This document shows positions 1 through 8,271 of a stretch of 14,376 bases of DNA, piece by piece (the first letter of the stretch is position 1; each line of letters starts with the position of its first letter). A program made the position numbers and the translations under genes. This DNA comes from Gryganskiella cystojenkinii (lineage: Eukaryota; Mortierellomycota; Mortierellomycetes; Mortierellales; Mortierellaceae). Below the pieces are notes generated by a model. The model had not been told where the DNA came from. It searched no databases and worked only from the letters and a program-made list of their open reading frames with translations. The stretch spans positions 1 through 14,376 of the forward strand of contig JAAAIG010000619.1 of NCBI GenBank assembly GCA_015852425.1, in the 5' to 3' direction.

Positions 1-28
1 CCCCCGTACGCGCTTTGTTTTACGGGGG
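1..28. repeat. Perfect 8-bp inverted repeat (hairpin) at the left edge
   Basis: Bases 1-8 (CCCCCGTA) are the exact reverse complement of bases 21-28 (TACGGGGG), separated by a 12-base loop. The hairpin lies next to a transposase relic, so it could be part of a terminal inverted repeat, but I found no matching inverted copy on the right side of the relic. The left end may be cut by the window edge. The structure is seen directly; its role is inference. Confidence 0.5.
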
Positions 29-423
29 CCACTGAGAATACATTAGTCCTTCAAAAAAATGCAGCGGGGAGGAGACTTCTGCCCCTACTCGTGGTAGAGG
101 TCGCAGTCGTGGTCTTGGTCATAGTGGAGGATCCATGTCACATCCAGCGAGCCCAAATGAGGTTGTTGCCGGGGGGGGAGGGAGGGACAAATGGAAAGCA
201 ATTTCAAGATTTTGTTGCAGACGTCTTTGAAAATGGACGAGCATAATGGAGACCTACCAGATCCCTAATACTTTTTGTTTACTCTCGACGATTCAATCCT
301 TCGGATTTTGTGCGACCATCCATGCTCAAAAAGGAAACCATTGCATTTTAAAGTCATTATTGGTCACAAAATATATGGGAATCCGAAGGTCCTGCGAGGT
401 CTCTGTGAGGACTTCATACTGTC
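29..423. other. Probable upstream part of the transposon relic; no intact gene
   Basis: This stretch has no credible intact reading frame. From about 63 to 170 the plus strand reads as an Arg/Gly-rich peptide (core PTRGRGRSRGLG) followed by SMSHPASPNEVVA. The frame then meets a run of eight G at 171-178, and single-base changes there would shift it into a different short open stretch that ends near 271. From 240 to 423 the three forward frames carry only short pieces, one of which leads into the recognisable transposase motif at 424. It may be the degraded N-terminal and central part of the same element, but I could not place the first catalytic aspartate. Confidence 0.35.
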
Positions 424-723
424 TTGGACAATACTCCTATTCACAGGAAGTTGGTCATCCGAAATATGACCGAGAAGGCAGTGCCATCGCTGTATCTATT
501 CACCTCCATATTCGCCTTTCCTTAATCCCATCGAAGAGTTTCGGTCCAAGGTCAAAACAGCCTTCACGAGGACTCGATTTGGAAACAATCCAAATAACAC
601 CACTCGCAACCGACTGGCCTTTTAAAGCCTTCAGAACCGTTATCAGAACCAACTGCTAAACCATGGAATGCCCTCTCGATCACCTTTTTACCACGATGCA
701 TAGCGCGCGAGAGAAAGTTATAG
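424..723 (+). pseudogene. Decayed IS630/Tc1-mariner type DDE transposase, C-terminal part
   Basis: Three pieces in two frames fit the end of a DDE-superfamily (DDE_3-like) transposase, which cuts and joins transposon ends in the nucleus. Bases 424-498 read LDNTPIHRKLVIRN and onward to a Tyr-Leu, giving the second catalytic Asp (codon 427-429). One frame over, from 500, comes PPYSPFLNPIEEFRSKVK, the family hallmark, with the catalytic Glu at codon 533-535. If only one extra base near 499 is removed, 34 residues separate Asp and Glu, a spacing typical of this superfamily. That piece stops at 623-625. The first frame resumes and reads WNALSITFLPRCIARERKL before a stop at 721-723, like the C-terminal tail of such enzymes. 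At least two frameshifts make it a dead copy. The usual Trp after EEF is Arg here. The motif is seen directly; the family name is from established knowledge, and the tail assignment is inference. Confidence 0.75.
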
Positions 724-1886
724 TCATCCTTATATTAATTCGATACGACCGCCTTTTGAACCGACATGAAAGACAAAAATTGACAGCATTTTGAATCAAA
801 AAAAAAAAATGTACAGTCTACAGTCCCCGATGTCTTTGGCCGAAAACAATTTTGATTGAGAGTTTTCCATTCAATCCTTCATGGTCGTTGTCTTGCCACC
901 ATGTTCTTGTAGCTCAATTGAAATTGTTTTTGGCCAATGAAATCGCGACGGATATTTTTCCGTGGATGCGAACACGGACTGAAGTTGGGCGCAAAGGGTA
1001 AAAATACATTTCTTGCACGGCCGCTGAAAAAGAGTGACTCTAGTCTACAGCCTGTGGGAAGAAAAAAATCTGAGCAATCTGCGCATGGACAGCTTCGATT
1101 GGTAGACAATCATCACTATCAAGTCTACCCGTGTTTGAGCATAGTCTAAGATTCAATCCCAGCAATGATCGATCCGACGGTGCACTGTTGGTCAGCGAAC
1201 TCGTGGAAAGAATGATTCAGTAACCAGACTGATACCCTATAAATTAACGGTCTGCTTATACTCGACTCACGCACGAGTCCTACAGCGAAAAAAGTGCTCC
1301 CCGCTGGAAACGGCGATTGCAGATTTTGGTTATTTTTTACTATTTTCTCCACCTCCAATGTCATTTGAGTCCTGGACAAAAAGAATCAATTCTTATAATG
1401 AGCTGTCGACTGAGTATTTTTGAAATCCGTGTAACGCGCAGGCGAATGAATCGAACTTAAGTATTTTAAAATATTTTTTCTCTTGTTGAGAAAACAGTGT
1501 GCGGCGGGGTGGGGCACAGTAGTCCTTCCCATTCGACTCGCCCAAACAGTTGTCTAACCAGTTGTTTAGTTCCACAGGACGACAAAGTAAAGTGATGGAA
1601 GAGGGTTTTACATTTTTGTCCTTTGCACTCCTCTCTCCTCCCGTCATCAAGGTTACATTGCCATTTATCATATACTTCGTGTTCATTCACATTTCGCCAC
1701 AAGTGGTGGATCGTAATCGCGAGGATCCACATGGGCTACCACCGACAGTTTTTGCTTAACTTTTAAGTACATTAGGATTTTAGTTGGAAAAATAAATTGA
1801 CTACGAGCGCTAAATTAAGGCATACAACACAAAGTTGCAAAGAACAATGATCAATGGAGTCGAAGTGGCAGGTATCAAAACTTGGT
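724..1886. other. Gene-free stretch of about 1.2 kb
   Basis: I find no convincing gene on either strand. The short open frames here are under 100 codons, have mixed composition and show no recognisable motif. Visible features are a run of 12 A at 798-809, a TATA-like CTATAAATTA near 1238, and a perfect 12-bp palindrome TATTTTAAAATA at 1462-1473. The right end (about 1750-1886) should hold the 3' untranslated region of the minus-strand UNC93-like gene, although no AATAAA is visible there on the minus strand. The remainder could be further decayed transposon or plain intergenic DNA. Confidence 0.5.
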
Positions 1887-3272
1887 TTAAACCTTGGTTT
1901 CATCGGCATACTCCTGCTTGATATCCTCCTGAGTGGTGGACTCCTCAACAGTAGTCTCAGTAACGGCCTTTAAAACAACGGGAGCGGCAAGAATGAGCGA
2001 CACTACAATCAATGCAATGTTGACATAGACCTCTCCCATACCGTCCGTGACCGACTCAGCAACAGGACCAGCCCAAGTGTTGGAAATCTTAGTGTTGGCG
2101 AGCTGCCCCTTGAAAATACCTCCGATGTTCTGAGCACACTTGTAGAAACCAGCGTAACGGGCAACCTTTTGGATGTCGTTGGAGAGGGATCCCATCAACC
2201 AGTAAGAGAAACCTTGGAACATGGCATCAGAGACTCCGAACATGACGTAGAGGAGGAAAAACTTGATCCACTCAGAAGTGGTGTTGACCATATCGTACTC
2301 CTTGAATCCCTTGACTGGTCCAATGGTGGACTGGAAAGCAAGAGCACCACCCCAAGTGGCGATAAGGAGAGCAATCAGCGCAAGGAAACTATAGCGAGCA
2401 CGGGTGGTACGAGTCCACGAAGGGCGATCCAAGAAATAACCGAAAGCGAGGGAAGCAACGATCTGAGCACCCCAGTAACCGCTGGCGTTGAAAGAACGAG
2501 TACGCACGTTCATATTGTTCTTGCCGTTCGAGTTGAACTGGTAACCATAGAAGAAGTTGGAGGTGAAGAACATAGGGAAAAGACACAACATGCGCCAGTC
2601 CTTGAAGAGACCCAAAATCGAACGGACTTCAACGCTGGCCGACGAAAACTTGACCTTAACAACAGAGGAACCATCTGCACGGGTGATCCTGTCGGAAGGC
2701 AAAATGAGGAAAGACAAGAAAGCACCCAAGGCGGTCAAGCACATGAAGGTAATGTAGACGGGGTCGGAGACTTTGTTCAAACCGCCCTTATCGTTCCATT
2801 GGGCACCCATAGGGATGTAATCACCGAGGACAGGACCGAGGTTGAAAATGGCCCAGAAGATACCAAAAGCTTTGCCCTTGTCACCCTCCAAAGGGTAACC
2901 CATGATGATGGCACCCTGAGCGCACCACAGCAAACCGGCACCGATACCCAAGGCACAAGCGGCAATGACAGTGAAGGCAACCGATTGAATGTGGCCGTAG
3001 GCAAAGTAAGAGGCGATGTACAAGGTGTAGGTGAGGCATCCGAAGAACAACAACCAACGATGGCCGATCAAGTTGAAGATACCACCGGCAAGGAGAGAGG
3101 AGACGGCAAACAGGGAATTAAGAGCGGTATCAGAGTTGTTGGCAACTTCGGCCTCAGAGGGAGGGAGACCCATAGAGCCGATACTAGTGACGGCGTTGAA
3201 CATGCCAGGGCAGCAGAAGATGACGAAACCCAGAACGACAATCTGGGTCATGGGATCAGTAAGGCGAACCAT
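1887..3272 (-). CDS. UNC93-like major facilitator superfamily membrane protein
   Basis: A single uninterrupted frame encodes 461 residues with about eleven or twelve hydrophobic helices, roughly at residues 8-28, 49-70, 73-93, 97-122, 133-150, 172-192, 225-243, 263-281, 294-313, 335-358 and 414-435. The opening TQIVVLGFVIFCCPGMFNAV and the following LNSLFAVSSLLAGGIFNLIG with HRWLLFFG match the signature of the fungal UNC93-like (DUF895) family, a branch of the major facilitator superfamily. Animal relatives regulate a potassium channel (worm UNC-93) or traffic Toll-like receptors (UNC93B1); the transported substrate, if any, of the fungal proteins is unknown to me. The C-terminal tail (about 440-461) is acidic and hydrophilic, probably cytosolic. 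The start at 3272 is well placed: it has a purine at -3 and G at +4, sits just ahead of the first helix and follows a pyrimidine-rich leader. No introns are needed. Confidence 0.9.
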   Translation of the reverse strand: MVRLTDPMTQIVVLGFVIFCCPGMFNAVTSIGSMGLPPSEAEVANNSDTALNSLFAVSSLLAGGIFNLIGHRWLLFFGCLTYTLYIASYFAYGHIQSVAFTVIAACALGIGAGLLWCAQGAIIMGYPLEGDKGKAFGIFWAIFNLGPVLGDYIPMGAQWNDKGGLNKVSDPVYITFMCLTALGAFLSFLILPSDRITRADGSSVVKVKFSSASVEVRSILGLFKDWRMLCLFPMFFTSNFFYGYQFNSNGKNNMNVRTRSFNASGYWGAQIVASLAFGYFLDRPSWTRTTRARYSFLALIALLIATWGGALAFQSTIGPVKGFKEYDMVNTTSEWIKFFLLYVMFGVSDAMFQGFSYWLMGSLSNDIQKVARYAGFYKCAQNIGGIFKGQLANTKISNTWAGPVAESVTDGMGEVYVNIALIVVSLILAAPVVLKAVTETTVEESTTQEDIKQEYADETKV

Positions 3273-3375
3273 GATGAGAGAGGTGAAGGCGGGCGGAAGA
3301 GAGAAGGGAGGGGTAGAGGAGGTAGAAGATGATGATGAAGACCTGAGGGTGAAAAGAAAAGAAAAAAAATGAAAG
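3273..3375 (-). promoter_or_regulatory. Pyrimidine-rich leader of the UNC93-like gene
   Basis: Read on the minus strand, the roughly 100 bases before the start codon are almost entirely C and T. CT-rich tracts just upstream of start codons are common in fungal genes and usually lie near the transcription start. The composition is seen directly; the role is inference. Confidence 0.5.
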
Positions 3376-3396
3376 TTGTGGGGGAGAAGCGAGTGC

Positions 3397-3402
3397 TTTA
3401 TA
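3397..3402 (-). promoter_or_regulatory. TATA-like box for the UNC93-like gene
   Basis: The minus strand reads CTACTATAAAG, a good TATA match, about 125 bases upstream of the start codon and just upstream of the pyrimidine-rich leader. Position and sequence fit a core promoter, but this is not proven. Confidence 0.4.
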
Positions 3403-4127
3403 GTAGTAGGGACTTTGTTGCTCAGAGTGCTCTCTGTTGAATCGAGGCCGTGAATATGGGTCAGTTCGATTGTATTCAGTGTCGTCCAGGGGATAAAAAT
3501 GCTCCTTGCATCGAAGATGCGAGATGGCGAGCTGATAACCTTTTTTTGTTTTTTTGTTTTCTTCTCGGTCGCCCTCGAATGGTCACGAGAACGTCAACAA
3601 AGCCAAAGTGAACAAGAAGAAGGAAGGAGGGACAAACTGATTAAAGATTGAGAGCGATAGGCACAGATTGGCCCAATCATTGGGGGGCAGGGCTGCGATT
3701 GAGAGCACAAAGGAAAAAACAAGCAAAGAAAAAGACAACCCACGGGTAGTGTGGAGTCTAATCAAGGTTTTCTCTGTGTTCCATCACACTTTTTCTGCCA
3801 AGAGCGAATTTTTTTCATGCATTTTTGTTGTTTTCTATACCGCGTTTGTGACCAGCAGAGGGCATTCAACAAGAACAAAGGACATGAAAACAAATTGACA
3901 AGGTTCAGACTACTTTTGGGTTTTCCTGATTTTATGTCTTTTGTTCTCCGTTGAATGCCCCCCAGGACGCAGCTGGTGCGCCGAGGAGAAAACAAATCAG
4001 CAGACGACAACAAAGGGACAAAACAAACAAAACAAACAAAACAAACCACCAAACAACCACCACCGCTGCGGTATGAGTTTCGACTCACTGCGGTTTATTA
4101 CAAGTACGAGTCCCAATTTCCATCGCC
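3403..4127. other. Divergent intergenic region between the UNC93-like and first F-box gene
   Basis: No gene is supported here. It contains a T-rich run (about 3540-3563), a canonical GATA-factor core TGATAA near 3532, and an A-rich repeat at 4020-4046 that probably lies in the leader of the F-box gene. Open frames in it are low-complexity or shadows. A 49-codon frame from an ATG near 3455 has no recognisable motif and ends in a T-tract-encoded Phe/Leu run. Confidence 0.5.
4020..4046 (+). repeat. Three perfect tandem copies of a 9-mer (AAAACAAAC)
   Basis: Units at 4020-4028, 4029-4037 and 4038-4046 are identical and contain only A and C. The tract ends 81 bases before the F-box start codon, so it may be transcribed in the 5' leader. 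It looks like a simple slippage repeat; a regulatory role would be speculation. Confidence 0.8.
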
Positions 4128-5831
4128 ATGTCCATTCGACAATTACAGCAAAGAGACCCATTAGACAAGTCTCATGAGAGGAACGACGAACAGGATCACC
4201 AACTCAACAACGACAACGATGGGCCAAACCCACTCGCCATACCTGAAATTCTACTCTTACTTACAAGGTTCATAAACAGGAGCGACATTGTCAAAGCTTG
4301 TCTGCGTGTCAGCCGTGAATGGCATCAGACCTTCTTGCCCACAGTCTGGGCCTTGGTCAACATGAACCTCAAGGAGCGACAATACCATGAAGGTCCGTCT
4401 ATTGAAGCCCTCGACAAACATTCATCCTTGGTCCGAAAGCTCTACCTCGTCCCAACAAACATCCTCGACCTCACCTATAATCGACAGTATCCGCTACAGG
4501 AACGACAACCACCCATCTTGTTCCCTAACCTGTCGACCCTGCACATCCTCGAGTACGACTCTGGACTCTCTAGGGGCGTCGAGGAGAAACTCGTGTCCCT
4601 GATCAAAAGACACCAACTGACGCTAAAGAATCTTCGCTTGGCATCCGTACACTCCGAGAAGATCTTTGACGCCATCACAGGATGCACATTATTGGAAAAG
4701 TTGATCGTTGGAGGGCTGGATAACTTTTCCTTCGATATTTGGATGAGTCGGTATTTGTCTCTGTGGTCCCGTCTTCAATCTCTACACGTTTTCGGCCCTT
4801 GGTTTTCTATAGAGGAGTCACGCAGTGACTCGAACATCGCGATTGTAGACATGAAATCTCGACTCGAGAACGCGAACGAGACTCGACTTCTAGATATAAC
4901 AATACGGACAGGCCATTCGAACGAGATTATGGACCAGACTCTGAAACTCTTGATTCAAAAGAGCCCAGACCTGAACCGACTCTACTGGGTCATGGGTCCC
5001 TTTCGCGTTTTCCGACAGCAACCTCAGATGTCTCTCCTGGCGGATCTGGCTCGAACAGGGCTGTACTGTCAACTACTTGAGACCTTGATCATCCACCATG
5101 CTCAGTTCGAGAATCATGATCTTCTAATCGTACTCGAATTCTGCGCTGCCCTGAGGAACCTGGATCTGGAGCAGACCTCGTTTGGCATTGAATCTTGGCA
5201 GATGCTTCAGCAAGGCCTACCTCAGAGTTTGGCCATGCTCAAGACGCTATCTATCCGGAACTGTAATAATGTCACTGGCGCACTCGTCTACTCGATATTA
5301 TGTTCTTTGCCCAGTCTCGAGGTTTTTAGAGGCAACTACATTCGAGACACCGATTTTTTACAAACCAATCGATCATGGGTCTGTGCGGGATTAAAGGAAC
5401 TCCATCTTGTCTTTTTCGCGTGCGAAAAAAATCCGACCTCGACCCGACTCGCTGTCCTCGATCATCTTTCAACACTCTCGCTTCTTGAGGTGTTGGACAT
5501 GGACCCGACAAATATCAAGCACCGGATAAATAACGTGGATAGTGCTGATCCCAGCTTTGCAGTGAGCCGTCGGTCATACATGAACTTCACTCTGGATCTC
5601 GGTCTGGACAAGTTGAAGACTCTTGGGCGATTGCGTGTTGTGAACGGGCCAGGGCTGACACATTGGGGTGTCGAGGTAATGAAGCACTGGCCTCAACTGC
5701 ATAGACTCGAAGGGTTCAAGTGTGCCGATCGAGAAGTGAAGCGTCTCTTACGCCCTTGTATCGAATATCTGAATCTGAACGATGAGCTCAGTCAACTCGC
5801 CCACATCCATGTCATAAAATCGATTGAATAA
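4128..5831 (+). CDS. F-box / leucine-rich-repeat-like protein 1
   Basis: One frame encodes 567 residues. A hydrophilic head rich in Asn, Asp and Gln (1-33) precedes an F-box at about 34-80: NPLAIPEILLLLTRF, then ACLRVSREWHQTFLPTVW. This matches the F-box pattern of a proline-led first helix, a central CLRVSREW segment and a closing Trp. The rest is an irregular array of Leu-spaced segments such as LFPNLSTLHIL, LKNLRLASV, LRNLDLEQ and LKTLSIRNCNNVTG, typical of degenerate leucine-rich repeats that bind substrate. F-box proteins link substrates to Skp1-Cullin1 (SCF) ubiquitin ligases; the target here cannot be read from sequence. The ATG at 4128 is chosen as the first in-frame start ahead of the domain, with a C-rich context. 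The gene is intronless and convergent with the next F-box gene. F-box by motif: confident. Repeat count and function: inferred. Confidence 0.88.
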   Translation: MSIRQLQQRDPLDKSHERNDEQDHQLNNDNDGPNPLAIPEILLLLTRFINRSDIVKACLRVSREWHQTFLPTVWALVNMNLKERQYHEGPSIEALDKHSSLVRKLYLVPTNILDLTYNRQYPLQERQPPILFPNLSTLHILEYDSGLSRGVEEKLVSLIKRHQLTLKNLRLASVHSEKIFDAITGCTLLEKLIVGGLDNFSFDIWMSRYLSLWSRLQSLHVFGPWFSIEESRSDSNIAIVDMKSRLENANETRLLDITIRTGHSNEIMDQTLKLLIQKSPDLNRLYWVMGPFRVFRQQPQMSLLADLARTGLYCQLLETLIIHHAQFENHDLLIVLEFCAALRNLDLEQTSFGIESWQMLQQGLPQSLAMLKTLSIRNCNNVTGALVYSILCSLPSLEVFRGNYIRDTDFLQTNRSWVCAGLKELHLVFFACEKNPTSTRLAVLDHLSTLSLLEVLDMDPTNIKHRINNVDSADPSFAVSRRSYMNFTLDLGLDKLKTLGRLRVVNGPGLTHWGVEVMKHWPQLHRLEGFKCADREVKRLLRPCIEYLNLNDELSQLAHIHVIKSIE

Positions 5832-5832
5832 A
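5827..5832 (+). terminator. Polyadenylation hexamer overlapping the F-box 1 stop codon
   Basis: AATAAA spans the last two bases of the final Glu codon and the TAA stop (5829-5831). A T/A-rich run follows directly. If used, the 3' untranslated region would be only a few tens of bases long. The hexamer is seen directly; its use is inferred. Confidence 0.4.
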
Positions 5833-6250
5833 TTTTTTAAAAAAAGGGGTGAGGAAAAGAAACATTTCCACATTGGTCACTTGGTGTCACAGATAACAAT
5901 CTTTGTCCTTGATCGCGGTTCTTGATCCGCCCTTGAGATATGATATCGTATGTACGCAGGTCTGTGATCAACTTTCGAAGGGCGAATCGAAGCTAAATCC
6001 TATATCTTTTGAATAGACCCAATGTTTGAATCAAAGATCTTTTTGATCTATGGGCTGCACGAGGGCACAACACAGCGGCAACAAGTGCCGAAGGGCCATC
6101 ATTGCGACGACAGCCCGCATAGACCTTGCTGAGGACTCTAACTCTGTGGCGTGTATATTCCAACGAATATGAGCAAGAACCAATCAAATAATAGGGAACA
6201 AAAGAAGAGTAGAATAGAATGCACAGATAAGGTCATCAACTTTTATATTG
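5833..6250. other. Convergent intergenic region between the two F-box genes
   Basis: This should hold both 3' ends. A 64-codon minus-strand frame (5993-6187) lacks recognisable motifs and is probably chance. I see no tRNA, repeat or transposon sequence here. Confidence 0.5.
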
Positions 6251-6256
6251 TTTATT
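6251..6256 (-). terminator. Polyadenylation hexamer of F-box 2
   Basis: The minus strand reads AATAAA about 20 bases past the stop codon of the minus-strand F-box gene, within an A/T-rich segment. Position fits a polyadenylation signal for a short 3' untranslated region. Confidence 0.5.
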
Positions 6257-6276
6257 TGTTTATGTTCTAGTGCATG

Positions 6277-8271
6277 TTACAAGTTCATAGGTCGACTATT
6301 CCAGGGCAATCCGTCTGCGTAGGCTGGAGGTTCCCATTCCCAGAGCGTATATCCAAGACAACTGATAGTTCTTAAAGACGGGATAGCGTCCCGAAGCCAT
6401 GTCTGGATCAAGGGCTCTTGAATTACACCATCGTGTCGATTCGGGTCGATCCAATCCTTGATCTCGACCGTCCGAAGCCATCTGAGCTGGCGTATCTGCC
6501 TCAACGAGTGATCTTGATAAGAGTCGGTGCTCATGATGGGCTGTCCCGTCGGAAGAGATTGCTGCTGCAAGTTTTTGAAGACGTGAAGGAGCGCCCACTG
6601 ATTGGTCTTCAAGTACTCAAGTCTCGTGAGGGCCAGGAGTTGGTGAACGAAGGCTGCCCGTTCTCTTTCCTTGGTCCAAGCCACATTGATTTGAGTTGTT
6701 TTGTCCTTCACCCCCGCCTCCGCAGAGAGGTTCACGGTTGCCATTTTGGTCATCACCTCTTCTTCGTCCGACGGGAGTGCTCTCGGTTTGATCTCGACTT
6801 CGAGTCGTCGAAGAGTACCTGAACAAGGCCACAAAAGCTTGTGTTCCTGGTAGTCCGCCTCGACCACTCGACGAGCAACCTCGTCCATGATGTCGCGTTC
6901 ATTCAAAAATGTTCCTTCCAGGACCTTGAACCGAGGACATGACCACAGGAGCGCGGTCATCTCCTTGCTTGTCACAAAATGGCAGTGCGTTACGTTCAAC
7001 TCTTCAAGTGGCATCATATCCTGGGGCCACGTTCCCTGGATGCTCCTTCCACTTTGGTCCCTGTCCTTTAGAGGCCAGATCTCGCGTTCGATCACTGCTT
7101 GACAAGCACGGGGTCCAAAGCCGGAAGCCCGGACATCCAGAGATCGGAGTCTCGGGAGACTTGTTACGACCTTGCACCAGTGTTCATCCGTAGTGTTTGG
7201 GTGGAATATAGCCTCGAGTCGTTCAAGAGAGTGGAGGTTCGAGATCGCGTCAATCATCCCGTTCATTTCAATCCGCACAGTCTTGTCTCCGTGACCGACC
7301 CATATGAAGGATGTCAGGTCCGGACACTCTCTCAACAACAAGGTCAGTTCAGATATGGTCCCTGAATTCAACGTAAGTTTCAATGACCTCAAGTTCGACA
7401 TCAAAAAATTCCTGGCGCTCTCATCGGTTTGATGGATGATTGACGTTGCAGTCGTTGTCGCGCTCCAGGGTCTTTGCCAAGGCCATCCTCCAATGAGAGC
7501 CCCGTATCTGAGATCCAGGACTTTGATCCTGGCAAGGATTTTGAGGACAAACGGTCGTAGTGGCATCTCACCATGCAGCCAAACTCGTTCTAGCCTAAGT
7601 TCCTCGAGACCGAGGACTTGTTCTGCCATGACCTTGAACATGACCCTCAACGATTCCTGATAAAGTTGCATCTGTTCCGTTGGTTTATCAAGGCCGAAAG
7701 AATTGTTACTCATGACCCTGTCCATGGTTCCACCGTATAAATGGACGACTCGGAGGGAAGAGGCACAGGTCGAGAGAAGAAAGGGGACCTTGAGGTTGAA
7801 GGACGCGTTGAGCGAGAGGGTATGGAGCCGGGTATTTGCGGAGAGGTAGGGGAGCATCCCGAGGGAACGACAGGTCAGAGACCGGATATGAATCGAGTTT
7901 CGTTCGAGGGTCTTGCAAGAGACACGAATCTCTCGTTGTTCATCGAGTTTAGCCTGGAGGATTGGGTCGGGTTGTGGTGAGCCATGCCCTGACGGCTGTG
8001 GACGAGATGGGGCAACAGTAGCAGCAGAAGGCGCAAAGGAGGTTGGGGGTGAGTCGACTTGGCTCAGAGTCCGATGAAGTTGACGACGGCGCCTTCTTTT
8101 CTCGCGGTTGCGGAGGATGACTTTTTTGGGGAGTTTAAAGTTGCGGTAGAGTTCAGGTTCGAGGACGTTAGCCCAGAGATGGCAGACGCGTAGACAGCGT
8201 GTGAGGTCTTGTCGGTCGAGGTGGGGACTGAGCGTCGATACAATCTCGGGAAGCAAGAGGGGATTGACCAT
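6277..8271 (-). CDS. F-box / leucine-rich-repeat-like protein 2
   Basis: A single frame encodes 664 residues. The F-box is at the very N-terminus (about 3-47): NPLLLPEIVSTLSPHL, then RCLRVCHLWANVLEPELYRN. It follows the same NPL-LPEI and CLRV-W pattern as the neighbour, so both belong to one F-box family. A strongly basic stretch follows (RNREKRRRRRQLHR, 54-67), then a Pro/Ser/Ala-rich linker (about 72-103), then Leu-spaced repeat-like segments such as LRSLKLTLN, LERLEAIFH, LRSLDVRASG and LEELNVTHC to the C-terminus. It is a presumed substrate adaptor of an SCF ubiquitin ligase; the substrate is unknown. The basic stretch could be a nuclear localisation signal (inference). The start has a strong context (ACCATGG). 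There are no introns, and it shares a 373 bp upstream region with CCT7. Confidence 0.88.
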   Translation of the reverse strand: MVNPLLLPEIVSTLSPHLDRQDLTRCLRVCHLWANVLEPELYRNFKLPKKVILRNREKRRRRRQLHRTLSQVDSPPTSFAPSAATVAPSRPQPSGHGSPQPDPILQAKLDEQREIRVSCKTLERNSIHIRSLTCRSLGMLPYLSANTRLHTLSLNASFNLKVPFLLSTCASSLRVVHLYGGTMDRVMSNNSFGLDKPTEQMQLYQESLRVMFKVMAEQVLGLEELRLERVWLHGEMPLRPFVLKILARIKVLDLRYGALIGGWPWQRPWSATTTATSIIHQTDESARNFLMSNLRSLKLTLNSGTISELTLLLRECPDLTSFIWVGHGDKTVRIEMNGMIDAISNLHSLERLEAIFHPNTTDEHWCKVVTSLPRLRSLDVRASGFGPRACQAVIEREIWPLKDRDQSGRSIQGTWPQDMMPLEELNVTHCHFVTSKEMTALLWSCPRFKVLEGTFLNERDIMDEVARRVVEADYQEHKLLWPCSGTLRRLEVEIKPRALPSDEEEVMTKMATVNLSAEAGVKDKTTQINVAWTKERERAAFVHQLLALTRLEYLKTNQWALLHVFKNLQQQSLPTGQPIMSTDSYQDHSLRQIRQLRWLRTVEIKDWIDPNRHDGVIQEPLIQTWLRDAIPSLRTISCLGYTLWEWEPPAYADGLPWNSRPMNL

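Noticed and set aside
937..1149. A 70-codon plus-strand frame in the gene-free left region
   Set aside because: It is short, with no motif and no leader or polyadenylation signal, and minus-strand frames of equal length overlap it.
1462..1473. Perfect 12-bp palindrome TATTTTAAAATA
   Set aside because: Short A/T-only palindromes are expected by chance in A/T-rich intergenic DNA, and there is no second copy to suggest a binding-site array.
1393..1732. Overlapping minus-strand frames of 97 and 88 codons
   Set aside because: Two overlapping frames of similar length and no recognisable domain suggest chance.
2169..3332. A 387-codon open frame on the plus strand opposite the UNC93-like gene
   Set aside because: It is the antisense shadow of a well-supported membrane-protein gene with biased codon use. 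Its product is low in hydrophobic content, very rich in Glu/Gly/Thr and has no recognisable domain.
5993..6187. A 64-codon minus-strand frame between the F-box genes
   Set aside because: It lies in a convergent 3' region with no motif. I treat it as chance.
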